Source: Candidatus Glassbacteria bacterium RIFCSPLOWO2_12_FULL_58_11 (lineage in GTDB: Bacteria; Gemmatimonadota; Glassbacteria; GWA2-58-10). Taken from it: a DNA stretch of 7,273 nucleotides. Where the stretch lies: contig MFIX01000193.1 of NCBI GenBank assembly GCA_001780825.1, positions 6,193-13,465 on the forward strand, written 5' to 3'. The notes under the pieces were generated by a model. The model saw only the letters and a list, made by a program, of their open reading frames with translations, had not been told where the DNA came from and searched no databases. A program made the position numbers and the translations under genes. Shown piece by piece: positions 1 through 6,489 of this stretch; positions within the stretch are counted from its first letter, which is position 1; each line of letters opens with the position of its first letter.

Positions 1-87
1 CCCTACAACCCATGTTTATTGCCTATATGGATAATTATTTCAACTCGCCTTTAGACAGAAAAATATTCCTTCATTCTACGGGGCAGG

Positions 88-106
88 CCGGCTAAAGTCA
101 AGCCGG
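88..106 (-). terminator. Stem-loop after the lipoprotein gene, possible terminator
   Basis: CCGGCT and AGCCGG (88-93 and 101-106) form a six-base G+C-rich stem with a seven-base loop, 27 bases beyond the lipoprotein stop. In the leftward direction no T-run follows directly; a T-rich stretch comes only about 20 bases later. Rho-independent function is therefore uncertain. Confidence 0.3.
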
Positions 107-132
107 GGCCGGTCCGCCCGCGGCAACACTGT

Positions 133-1914
133 CTACCAGCTTCCTCCGGGATAAAGCTCGGCCGCGGCCGGACTCTCGTAAGTCGCAGTACTGTCCATCT
201 TCACCTCCCTGCCCCAGGCCCCCTTTGCATAATCGATCGTTTCGACCCGCACGCTGTTGAAAAGCTGGTCGCCGAGCCTGGTGCGCGAGGGATAGTTCAG
301 GTTGCTGCGCCGGGCATTGCAGTCGATAATCAGGTCCAGCACGCTCCAGCCGTTCAGCTCGCCATCCGGGGCCGGGATCCCGGGATCGGGGTACTCATTG
401 GTAAAGGGGATGAACAGGCACCAGTGAGGCGACTTCCACGTATCTTCCCGGACCTGAATCTCGCAATTGACATCCCCGATCACGAAACTGTAGCGGGCGG
501 CGTGATCCACGCTGGAGGCCAATTGCTGCAGCAGCAGGCTCATCTCGCCGCACTGGCCCCAGCCCTGCATCAACAGGCCCCGGCCGCCGGTGAGATAGAT
601 GGCATTCTCCGGCCCGGTCACCGCCCGGACCCAGCGGCTGAGCCAGCCCAGCGCGGCTATCCGGCTGCCGGTCTCCTGCAGAAAATGCTCGTAGATCGGC
701 AGGGCGATCCTGCGGTAGGCCCAGACCTCCGCCGGATCAGCATTGTGGATGGTCGGGTGACTGTTCAGCGGCACATGCGGCACTACCTCGGGAGCGGGCC
801 GGACCGGGTTCCCGGGCCGGGGGATTTGCGCGCCCAGCAGCTTGAGCGCGCGGACCGCCTGCCAGGTCGAGCGCATCTCGCTGGGCGAGGCGAGCGGTGT
901 CTGGCCGGTCACCCCGACTCGCGCGAAGCCGCCGTCCGGGTTCTGCAGCGCGGCGATCCAGCGGGCGCAGTCCGCAGCAGGCCGGGCGGCGCGGGAGGTA
1001 TCGTTGTCGGAGAGCGGCATACCCAGCAGGGCGAGCGAGTGCACTGCCATGTAGGTATCCTGCATCAGCGAGTAGTGGTCGAAATTGTTCCAGTTGTCCC
1101 CATGGCCGATCTCGAACCCGCCATCCGCCTCCTGGCCATAGCTGGAGAGCAGGAATTTTTTCACCTCGATCGGCCTCTTGGGACTCGCGCCCAGTAATTC
1201 GAGAGTCCGCACCCCGTAATAGGTGCCGGCCGTCGAGGAGTAGTTGAAATTATCCACGCTGAGACAGAATCCGCCTCGCCTGGCTTTGGTATCCTGCATG
1301 CCTTGCGCCCATTGCACCAGCCGGGCCGAATCCGGGATTGCCGCGCCAAGCTCCCGCAGGGCGGCAACCGCCCAGAAAGTGCTGTAGAGGGCCTCCTCGG
1401 CCCCGCCCCAGCTCACCTCCCGGGCTGAAAAGGCGCCGCTTGTGAGCTGGCGGGCGCGGATAAAAGCCAGGGCCCGATCGGGCCGGCCGGCCTGTGTGCC
1501 TAGTATCCGGAGGGCTTTCAGCGCCCAGAAGGTCGGCTCCAGGGCGCTCATCGTGCCCCAGGGCAGCAGCTTGCCGTTGTAAAAATCACGGGCCTCCAGA
1601 AAACCGCCATCCGCCTGCTGCTGCCCCATAAGCCAGCCGACCGTGGCCTGCCTGTCGCCCAGGCTTTCCAGCGCGCCGAGATCCGCGAGCGCCTCCAGCG
1701 CCATGCCGGTGCGGCTGACAAACGCCGAATCTCCGGGGAAGCAGCCGAAACCGCCCTGCGGCGCGCGGCAGGCCAGTATCCAGGCCACTGTCGGATGCGG
1801 CCCGGCGGTTGGAACCGGCCCCGCGGAACTCTCTCCGGGTTTTTCGCCCGGCGCGCCGCAGGAAAATAAAACCAGGAGGAGTATAGAGGCAACCAGTCGA
1901 ATGAGAAGTATCAT
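133..1914 (-). CDS. Lipoprotein with prenyltransferase/squalene-cyclase-type repeats and a transglutaminase-like C-terminal domain
   Basis: This 593-residue protein starts with a hydrophobic signal that ends in a lipobox (L-F-S-C, Cys19), so it is probably a lipid-anchored envelope protein. Residues about 40-365 contain six repeats built around GGF or GAF turns (near 54, 103, 160, 214, 265 and 328), each followed by a helix rich in Trp, Ala and Leu. This is the pattern of the alpha/alpha toroid of prenyltransferases and squalene cyclases. I see neither the DxDD motif of class II cyclases nor the zinc-ligand set of protein prenyltransferases, so the toroid may bind rather than catalyse. Residues about 395-560 look like a transglutaminase/cysteine-protease-type domain: GQCGEM (Cys455), a later PHW (His497) and an Asp (527 or 531) in the usual order. 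The ATG follows an AGGA ten bases upstream. The substrate is unknown. Repeat-fold assignment is firm; the C-terminal domain and its triad are inferred. Confidence 0.85.
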   Translation of the reverse strand: MILLIRLVASILLLVLFSCGAPGEKPGESSAGPVPTAGPHPTVAWILACRAPQGGFGCFPGDSAFVSRTGMALEALADLGALESLGDRQATVGWLMGQQQADGGFLEARDFYNGKLLPWGTMSALEPTFWALKALRILGTQAGRPDRALAFIRARQLTSGAFSAREVSWGGAEEALYSTFWAVAALRELGAAIPDSARLVQWAQGMQDTKARRGGFCLSVDNFNYSSTAGTYYGVRTLELLGASPKRPIEVKKFLLSSYGQEADGGFEIGHGDNWNNFDHYSLMQDTYMAVHSLALLGMPLSDNDTSRAARPAADCARWIAALQNPDGGFARVGVTGQTPLASPSEMRSTWQAVRALKLLGAQIPRPGNPVRPAPEVVPHVPLNSHPTIHNADPAEVWAYRRIALPIYEHFLQETGSRIAALGWLSRWVRAVTGPENAIYLTGGRGLLMQGWGQCGEMSLLLQQLASSVDHAARYSFVIGDVNCEIQVREDTWKSPHWCLFIPFTNEYPDPGIPAPDGELNGWSVLDLIIDCNARRSNLNYPSRTRLGDQLFNSVRVETIDYAKGAWGREVKMDSTATYESPAAAELYPGGSW

Positions 1915-1963
1915 CTATTCAGATTCCTGTTTAAAAAAATCCGCTGCTTTAAAAGGTTTTGAA

Positions 1964-1992
1964 ATAATATCTTGGCAGTCGCTTATTTTCAT
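1964..1992 (-). promoter_or_regulatory. Possible sigma70-type promoter for the lipoprotein gene
   Basis: On the minus strand ATGAAA (1987-1992) and TATTAT (1964-1969, five of six consensus bases) are 17 bases apart. This would give a leader of about 43 bases to the ATG at 1914. It lies just after the palindrome at 1998-2026, which could separate the lipoprotein from the upstream kinase transcript. The -35 box is weak. Confidence 0.33.
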
Positions 1993-1997
1993 GTACC

Positions 1998-2026
1998 GTA
2001 GGGGCGGGTTTAAAACCCGCCCCTAC
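1998..2026. repeat. Perfect palindromic REP-like hairpin with GTAG ends
   Basis: A perfect 14-base inverted repeat (GTAGGGGCGGGTTT and its complement) flanks a single central A. It can be read as GTAG, a ten-base stem arm, its complement, then CTAC. It shares the first nine bases, GTAGGGGCG, with the other copies in the window. It lies in the 178-bp gap after the kinase and before the lipoprotein and could also stall or end leftward transcription, although no T-run follows it. Confidence 0.85.
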
Positions 2027-2092
2027 AAAAGACTGTGCCATTACTATTGCAATGCCTTTAGTACTTCAAAGCCTCCAATTCAAGCAAATCTC

Positions 2093-3166
2093 TCAATCAC
2101 CAATCACCTGATAAGCCTTCTTGTCTTCCAGCTCCCGGACTGTCTCCCGCAGCAGGGGGAACGGCTCGAATTCCGGAGACCGGAGAAGCGAGCTAAAATC
2201 TTTCAAAGCCCGGGGGATATACTGCAGGTATTGCTTTTTGGCATCCACCAGGGCGAGCTTGGCATAGGCGCCCAGGACCTGCATCAGACGGTGGGCGGCG
2301 ATAAGCGGCCACTGGGGCGTGAACATTTCCGCGGCTGCCGCTGAAAAAGCGGACAGCACCCCCGGGTACCGGCTGACAAGGCGCTCGCGCAGCGCTTCGG
2401 GCAGCGGCAGGTAGGGGTCGTAAAGCAGGCTCGCCAGGTCGTAAGCCGGAGGGCCTGAGCGGGCGCCCTGAAAATCCAGCAGGCGCAGCCTGCCGTTATC
2501 GCCGAGCATTATATTGCGGCTCTGGAAGTCCCGGTAAAGCAGCACCTCCTGGCCGATCAGGCTGCCGGCCCTCTCCGAAAGCTCTTTCAGCTCCGCTTCA
2601 AGCCTGTCCGTGTCCCGTTTGCAAAGTCGCCCGACAAAAAAACGGGAAAAATAAAGTCCCTCCCCCTCGTACATGAAAGCGGCAGCGTAACGCGGGTTGA
2701 AACTGCGATCCGGGTCGAATTTTTTGCCGGCTTCCACCTGGACCCGGGCCAGCAGCTCGATCAAAGTCAGGTAAGTTTCCGCGGTCCAGGGGGACCCTAC
2801 GCCGCGGGAAAGGACCTCGGTCTGAAGATGCCGGTCGCCGAGGTCCTCCATCAGGATCAGGCCCGCCGCCCGGTCGTAGCCGTAAATTTCCGGCGGCGCT
2901 CCGGGAGCCGCCTCAGAGAGAAGTCCGGCGATATAGACATAAGTATCGTTTTCATTCACCCCGCTCGCCGGGTTGGCGGGCGGGGCCGGATTTACCAGCA
3001 GGACCGCCGGCCTTCCGGCTCTTTTCACCCGGTAAAAAGCGCGGGTTGAGGCATCCCCGTAAAGCGGGAGGAAAACGGCGTCCTCCGCTTTCGGCAGGCA
3101 GCGAACCACAATATCTTTCCACGGTCCGGGGATTTCGCCGGGAGCTTTGCTGGTATCCTCATTCAT
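2093..3166 (-). CDS. Aminoglycoside phosphotransferase-family kinase, probable sugar kinase (AmgK-like, COG3178 type)
   Basis: A 357-residue cytoplasmic kinase of the APH/choline-kinase fold. Visible elements in order are a nucleotide-binding turn GDASTRAFYRV (37-47), the hinge-like LMEDLGD (105-111), the catalytic loop YRDFQSRNIML (211-221; Asp213 base, Asn218 metal ligand) and the DFQGAR metal loop (231-236). The His usual in HRD-type loops is Tyr211. The closest group I recognise is the COG3178 phosphotransferases, which include AmgK, the kinase that phosphorylates MurNAc/GlcNAc at the anomeric carbon in cell-wall recycling. The usual partner, a MurU nucleotidyltransferase, is not adjacent. 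The gene starts at an ATG immediately after the TGA of the DUF362 gene, with GAGG seven bases upstream inside that gene, so the two are almost certainly co-transcribed and translationally coupled. Kinase fold is secure; the sugar substrate is inference, and a true aminoglycoside-resistance role is unlikely. Confidence 0.88.
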   Translation of the reverse strand: MNEDTSKAPGEIPGPWKDIVVRCLPKAEDAVFLPLYGDASTRAFYRVKRAGRPAVLLVNPAPPANPASGVNENDTYVYIAGLLSEAAPGAPPEIYGYDRAAGLILMEDLGDRHLQTEVLSRGVGSPWTAETYLTLIELLARVQVEAGKKFDPDRSFNPRYAAAFMYEGEGLYFSRFFVGRLCKRDTDRLEAELKELSERAGSLIGQEVLLYRDFQSRNIMLGDNGRLRLLDFQGARSGPPAYDLASLLYDPYLPLPEALRERLVSRYPGVLSAFSAAAAEMFTPQWPLIAAHRLMQVLGAYAKLALVDAKKQYLQYIPRALKDFSSLLRSPEFEPFPLLRETVRELEDKKAYQVIGD

Positions 3167-4048
3167 TCAGGCGCCTCGATAACCGGAAACCCCACCCTCT
3201 TCGCCTGCCGATACGAGATTCAGCGCGCCGAGTCCTCTTTCGGCGGCCCGGACAATCGTGGAAACCTCGCCGGGCTTAAGGCCCAGCAGGCCGCAGGTGA
3301 AGGCATCAATGGCCACCGGATCGGTACCGGCCACCACCAGGCCGGGCTTGACCGTCCGGCCCGGCCCGAAGGGGCCATTCTCGGCCAGCATCTCGGTGGC
3401 ATCCACCACGGCCAGCCGGGGCCGGACCACCGAGGCCAGGTCCACGATGCTGTCCACCAGATATGCGGGGCCCTGGTGCCAGCCCGCGTTGCCCTCATTG
3501 ACTCCCATCAGGTTTTTGAGCGCTCCGGTAAAGCGCGTGCTTTCATGCTGCTTGGCCACCGGCATATTGATCACCAGGTCGGCCTCGAGCGCCGGAGCGA
3601 TTACCCTTAACTTTTTCTGTCGCCGGGCTCCGGGCACCGCGAACTCCCTCCAGTCGCCCGGTCCGGGAGTCCAGAGAGCGGCTCCGGCCCGCTCGGCAGC
3701 CTCCACGATCCCGGTGCCGCTCCAGCGGAACCGCTCGTGGATCGAACAAATCTCGACTTTCGCGGCACCGGCCTCAAGGCAGAGCCGGGCTACCGCCCCG
3801 ACCAGCTCCGGCCGGGTGCTGGCTCCTTTCAGTCTCCCCTGCGGATTAGGCAGCAGCATCACCCGCATGCCCGGCCGCACAAAGCGGCCGATCCCGCCCA
3901 GCGCGGCAACCGCCGATCCGGCCGCGGCCGCCGGATCGGGGCCTTTGGCCGCCGCCAGCAGGAGGTCTTTCTCGGGGGTCGCAGCCGAATGATGGGCCAG
4001 AGCCCCTGCCGCGGCCAGCGCTCCGGCAATAAAGTCCCTTCGTTTCAA
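3167..4048 (-). CDS. DUF362 domain protein with Tat signal peptide
   Basis: A 293-residue protein read from a TTG start. It begins MKRRDFIAGALAAAGALA, a twin-arginine signal (RRDFI, then an Ala/Leu-rich core), so it is probably exported folded to the periplasm. The body matches the DUF362 family: a PNPQGR segment near 67, ADLVINMPVAKQH (156-168), LKNLMG (177-182) and VVAGTDPVAIDAF (238-250). The four-cysteine iron-sulfur motifs found in some DUF362 proteins are absent. The frame is open further upstream to another TTG at 4165, but that triplet lies in a likely -35 box and has no ribosome binding site, while the TTG at 4048 has GGAGAG six bases from the Shine-Dalgarno core and puts the Tat motif at the extreme N terminus. 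The gene overlaps nothing and abuts the downstream kinase. The family's biochemical role is not established to my knowledge; family and export are well supported. Confidence 0.86.
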   Translation of the reverse strand: MKRRDFIAGALAAAGALAHHSAATPEKDLLLAAAKGPDPAAAAGSAVAALGGIGRFVRPGMRVMLLPNPQGRLKGASTRPELVGAVARLCLEAGAAKVEICSIHERFRWSGTGIVEAAERAGAALWTPGPGDWREFAVPGARRQKKLRVIAPALEADLVINMPVAKQHESTRFTGALKNLMGVNEGNAGWHQGPAYLVDSIVDLASVVRPRLAVVDATEMLAENGPFGPGRTVKPGLVVAGTDPVAIDAFTCGLLGLKPGEVSTIVRAAERGLGALNLVSAGEEGGVSGYRGA

Positions 4049-4052
4049 TTTA

Positions 4053-4058
4053 CTCTCC
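4053..4058 (-). promoter_or_regulatory. Ribosome binding site that fixes the TTG start of the DUF362 gene
   Basis: On the minus strand GGAGAG stands just upstream of a TTG (GGAG core followed by six bases, AGTAAA, then TTG). There is no ATG or GTG in this frame before the Tat motif, so this site decides the start and makes residue 2 of the protein Lys, directly before the twin arginines. Confidence 0.65.
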
Positions 4059-4136
4059 GTGACTATTCGACAGGCGGTCCTGCCTGACAATCTCTCTTCG
4101 CAATCGCCTTTCCAGCCCCCCCCGACTTTAAGAAAA

Positions 4137-4165
4137 AAAATAGACGCCGCTCTCGCATAAATCAA
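4137..4165 (-). promoter_or_regulatory. Probable sigma70-type promoter for the DUF362-kinase operon
   Basis: The minus strand shows TTGATT (4160-4165) and TATTTT (4137-4142) separated by exactly 17 bases. Each box matches four of six consensus bases. Transcription would start near 4130 and leave a leader of about 80 bases before the TTG at 4048. The leader carries a run of eight T (partly inside the -10) and a run of eight G. This is a sequence match only. Confidence 0.45.
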
Positions 4166-4199
4166 GCAGATTTAAATTATTATCCTTTCTCGATGAGCC

Positions 4200-4227
4200 T
4201 TGACTGAATACCCCGGAACTGTAAATT
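4200..4227 (+). promoter_or_regulatory. Probable sigma70-type promoter for glgC
   Basis: TTGACT (4200-4205, five of six consensus bases) and TAAATT (4222-4227, four of six) are separated by 16 bases. Transcription would begin near 4234-4236, giving a leader of about 60 bases to the glgC ATG. Its -35 box lies about 35 bases from the -35 box of the opposite promoter, so a single regulator bound between them could affect both. Confidence 0.42.
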
Positions 4228-4293
4228 TAAGTCCATCTTCTTCAGCTTTGGCCCGGCGCCGCCGCGCCCAATTCAGCCGACAGGAAGGTTTCC

Positions 4294-5586
4294 ATGGAGA
4301 CGAAAGACACCCTGGCGGTAATCCTCGGAGGAGGGCGTGGAACCCGCCTAGCTCCGCTCACCCTGGCCCGCTGCAAGCCGGCGATTAACCTGGCCGGAAA
4401 GTTCCGTCTGATCGACATCCCGGTCTCCAACTGTATCAATTCCGGGGTGCTGAAGATATTTGTCATGACCCAGTTCCTCTCCGCCGGCCTGCACCGCCAC
4501 CTTTTCCAGACCTACCGGTTCGACCGTTTTTCCGATGGTTTTGTCGAGGTGCTGGCCGCCGAGCAGACTCCGACCAATATGAACTGGTTCCAAGGCACCG
4601 CCGATGCGATCCGCCAGAGCCTGCGCTATATCGCCGAGTGGAATATCAAATACGTGCTGATCCTCTCCGGCGACCAGCTTTACTCGATGGATTACCGTCA
4701 CCTCCTCAGCTACCACGAGGAAAAGGGGGCCGAGGTAACTGTCAGCACTCTGCCGGCCCCGCCCGAGGATGTCTATCGCATGGGGATCATGCAGATCAAT
4801 AAAGTGGGGCGGATTGTCAACTTTGTCGAAAAGCCGAAAGACCCCGAGGTCCAAGCCCGTCTGGAGACCGATCCCGGATTCATGAAACAGTTCGGCGTGG
4901 AGGCGCGCGGCCGCAAGCACCTGGGCTCGATGGGCGTCTATGTTTTCAACCGGGACACCCTGATCGAGATGCTCGGCGAACAGAAATATACGGATTTCGG
5001 CCGCGAGGTGATCCCGGAGGCCACTCACAGCCGAAAAGTTTTCGCCTATGTGTTCGACGGGTTCTGGGAGGATATCGGCACTATCGAGTCCTACTACAAG
5101 GTCAATCTCTCGCTCACCGACCCGGTGCCGCCGTTCAATTTCTACAATGAGGACTGGCCGATATTCACCCATCCGCGCTCCCTGCCGGGGGTCAAGGTGG
5201 TCCGGGGAAAGATCGACCGGGCGATCCTGTGCGAGGGCAGCATTGTCAGCGATGCCGAGATCACGCGCTCAGTGATCGGCATCCGCCAGGTCATCCGCTC
5301 CGGCGCCCGTCTGCGCGACAGCCTGGTGCTCGGCGCCGATTACTATGATACCCCGGGTAAACTGGCCGAGGGGTTCCGCCGCAACGATGGCGAGGTACCG
5401 ACCGGGATCGGCCACAATGTCGAGATTGAAGGGGCGATTATCGACAAGAACACCCGGATCGGGGATGGCGTGGTGATCCGCTCCAAGGCCGGGGAGCCGG
5501 ACCATGAGGGCGAAGGCTATTATGTGCGTTCGGGGATCGTGATTATCCCCCGCGGCGTGACTATCCAGCCGGGCCGGGTAATCTGA
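4294..5586 (+). CDS. glgC: Glucose-1-phosphate adenylyltransferase (ADP-glucose pyrophosphorylase)
   Basis: This cytoplasmic enzyme makes ADP-glucose and pyrophosphate from ATP and glucose 1-phosphate, the committed step of bacterial glycogen synthesis. The 430 residues have the family's normal length and order: the nucleotide loop LGGGRGTRLAPLT (11-23), KPAINLAGKFRLIDIPVSNC (28-47), the catalytic SGDQLY (Asp127), the glucose-phosphate loop FVEKP (Lys180), and FWEDIGTIESYY (257-268). A C-terminal left-handed beta-helix from about 295 onward ends with the family signature YYVRSGIVIIP (409-419). The ATG has a strong AGGAAGG (4282-4288) five bases upstream. A Lys in IIDKNTRIG (385) lies where activator-binding Lys occurs in plant and cyanobacterial enzymes, whereas the second position appears to be Arg420; the allosteric effector cannot be read from this. 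No glgA, glgB or glgP lies in the window, so the gene seems to stand alone here. Identification is very firm. Confidence 0.96.
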   Translation: METKDTLAVILGGGRGTRLAPLTLARCKPAINLAGKFRLIDIPVSNCINSGVLKIFVMTQFLSAGLHRHLFQTYRFDRFSDGFVEVLAAEQTPTNMNWFQGTADAIRQSLRYIAEWNIKYVLILSGDQLYSMDYRHLLSYHEEKGAEVTVSTLPAPPEDVYRMGIMQINKVGRIVNFVEKPKDPEVQARLETDPGFMKQFGVEARGRKHLGSMGVYVFNRDTLIEMLGEQKYTDFGREVIPEATHSRKVFAYVFDGFWEDIGTIESYYKVNLSLTDPVPPFNFYNEDWPIFTHPRSLPGVKVVRGKIDRAILCEGSIVSDAEITRSVIGIRQVIRSGARLRDSLVLGADYYDTPGKLAEGFRRNDGEVPTGIGHNVEIEGAIIDKNTRIGDGVVIRSKAGEPDHEGEGYYVRSGIVIIPRGVTIQPGRVI

Positions 5587-5652
5587 GAGCGACGAGGCCG
5601 CTCCGCCGGCGCGCCATTAAACTCGGATTATTCACTAAATACCGGAAACCCA

Positions 5653-5732
5653 GTAGGGGCGGACCCATGTGTCCGCCCGTTGTTCAGAAATTTCTCGACC
5701 GCAGTCGGGCGCACACGCGGGTGCGCCCCTAC
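5653..5732. repeat. Paired REP-like element (BIME-like), two inverted hairpins
   Basis: Two 27-base units lie head to head around a 26-base spacer. The left unit is GTAG (5653-5656), stem GGGCGGAC (5657-5664), a six-base loop and GTCCGCCC (5671-5678). The right unit is its inverted relative: GGGCGCAC (5707-5714), a six-base loop, GTGCGCCC (5721-5728) and CTAC (5729-5732). Aligned in the same orientation the units differ at four positions: two in the loop and two that form one stem pair, changed from G-C to C-G. The stem is therefore conserved while its sequence changes. The whole 80-bp element lies between glgC and the isochorismatase gene. Confidence 0.85.
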
Positions 5733-5808
5733 ATTGCCTCTACCCGCTTACCCTTGGAGCAAGCTCTGAGGAATTCTTTTCGATTAAACGGATCTTTTCG
5801 AGGTCTAG

Positions 5809-6363
5809 ATGAGTAAAAACGATTTGCTCAGCCGCGGCCGGACCTGCCTGCTGGTGGTGGATGTCCAGGAGCGGCTGCTGCCGGTAATCCACGAAAACGA
5901 AATGGTCGCGCGCAATATTGAGCGGCTGATCCGCGGAGCGGAAATCCTCGGCGTGCCGGTGATTGTCAGCGAGCAGTACCCCAAAGGCCTGGGGCCCACC
6001 GTAGAGCCGCTCAGAAAGCTGGTGGAGGGAGCCGCGGTCGCGGAAAAACTGACTTTCTCCTGCCTGCGGGACCCCGGCCTGGCCGAGAGGCTCAGGCAAA
6101 CCGGCCGGGATACCCTGCTGGTCTGCGGGATCGAATCCCATGTCTGCGTGCTCCAGACTTCACTGGATGCCCTGCGCGAGGGCTACAAAGTGCAGGTGGC
6201 GGCGGATGCGGTCTCCAGCCGCTCGCCCGCCAACAAGCAGGTGGCTTTGGAGCGGCTTGCCGGGGCCGGAGCGGTAATCACCTGCACCGAGTCCGCCCTG
6301 TTCGAGCTGCTGGAGAAAGCGGGCAGCGAGGAGTTCCGGCAGATCTCCCGGCTGGTGAAATAA
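5809..6363 (+). CDS. Isochorismatase-family cysteine hydrolase (ISOC1/ISOC2- and YcaC-like)
   Basis: A 184-residue soluble alpha/beta hydrolase of the isochorismatase-like superfamily. The cysteine-hydrolase triad is intact: Asp18 in LLVVDVQE, Lys80 in AEKLTFSC and Cys113 in GIESHVCV, with the segment before Glu109 where the family has its cis-peptide. EQYPKGLGPTV (55-65), ADAVSSR (132-138) and the C-terminal EEFRQISRLVK resemble the subgroup containing vertebrate ISOC1/ISOC2 and bacterial YcaC rather than true isochorismatases of siderophore synthesis; no siderophore genes are nearby. The substrate is therefore unknown, probably a small amide or similar molecule. The ATG follows CGAGG with five bases between. 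It lies 222 bp after glgC, separated by a REP-like repeat, so co-transcription with glgC is doubtful. The fold and catalytic residues are secure. Confidence 0.92.
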   Translation: MSKNDLLSRGRTCLLVVDVQERLLPVIHENEMVARNIERLIRGAEILGVPVIVSEQYPKGLGPTVEPLRKLVEGAAVAEKLTFSCLRDPGLAERLRQTGRDTLLVCGIESHVCVLQTSLDALREGYKVQVAADAVSSRSPANKQVALERLAGAGAVITCTESALFELLEKAGSEEFRQISRLVK

Positions 6364-6444
6364 TTTCAGCCCAAGACCCTTCCAATATTGCCGGACCCTT
6401 TTAAATCTGAAGAAAGCAGATTACATTTTCAGCAGGCTGCAATT

Positions 6445-6470
6445 TTACCCATTCGCGGGTAATTATTTAT
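6445..6470 (+). terminator. Possible rho-independent terminator after the isochorismatase gene
   Basis: TTACCC (6445-6450) and GGGTAA (6457-6462) form a six-base stem around ATTCGC, followed by TTATTTAT. The stem is short and only half G+C. It stands 82 bases after the isochorismatase stop and 20 bases before the endonuclease start, so it could instead be a leader hairpin or operator of the endonuclease gene. A weaker inverted repeat, AATCTG/CAGATT (6404-6422), precedes it. Confidence 0.35.
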
Positions 6471-6489
6471 TGCTCAATTGGATTTTAAT

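Noticed and set aside
424..1197. Long open frame on the plus strand opposite the lipoprotein gene
   Set aside because: It is rich in Arg, Ala, Gly and Pro, has no recognisable domain and lies antisense to a well-supported gene in G+C-rich DNA, where such mirror frames are expected.
3258..3992. Plus-strand open frame of 244 codons opposite the DUF362 gene
   Set aside because: Its composition is dominated by Ser, Pro, Arg and Ala with no domain, and it is antisense to a conserved protein.
4049..4165. N-terminal extension of the DUF362 protein to the TTG at 4165
   Set aside because: That TTG belongs to a promoter-like -35 box, lacks a ribosome binding site, and would bury the Tat signal about 40 residues inside the protein.
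4348..5172. Minus-strand open frame of 274 codons opposite glgC
   Set aside because: It is antisense to an unmistakable glgC and shows no family pattern, so it is a mirror of glgC codon structure.
5587..5606. Short GAGCG/CGCTC stem just after the glgC stop as a terminator
   Set aside because: The stem has only five base pairs with a seven-base loop, and no T-run follows.
6478..6489. TTG start four codons upstream for the nuclease
   Set aside because: Starting at the ATG at 6490 gives the BstYI-like length and active-site numbering; the extra four residues have no support.
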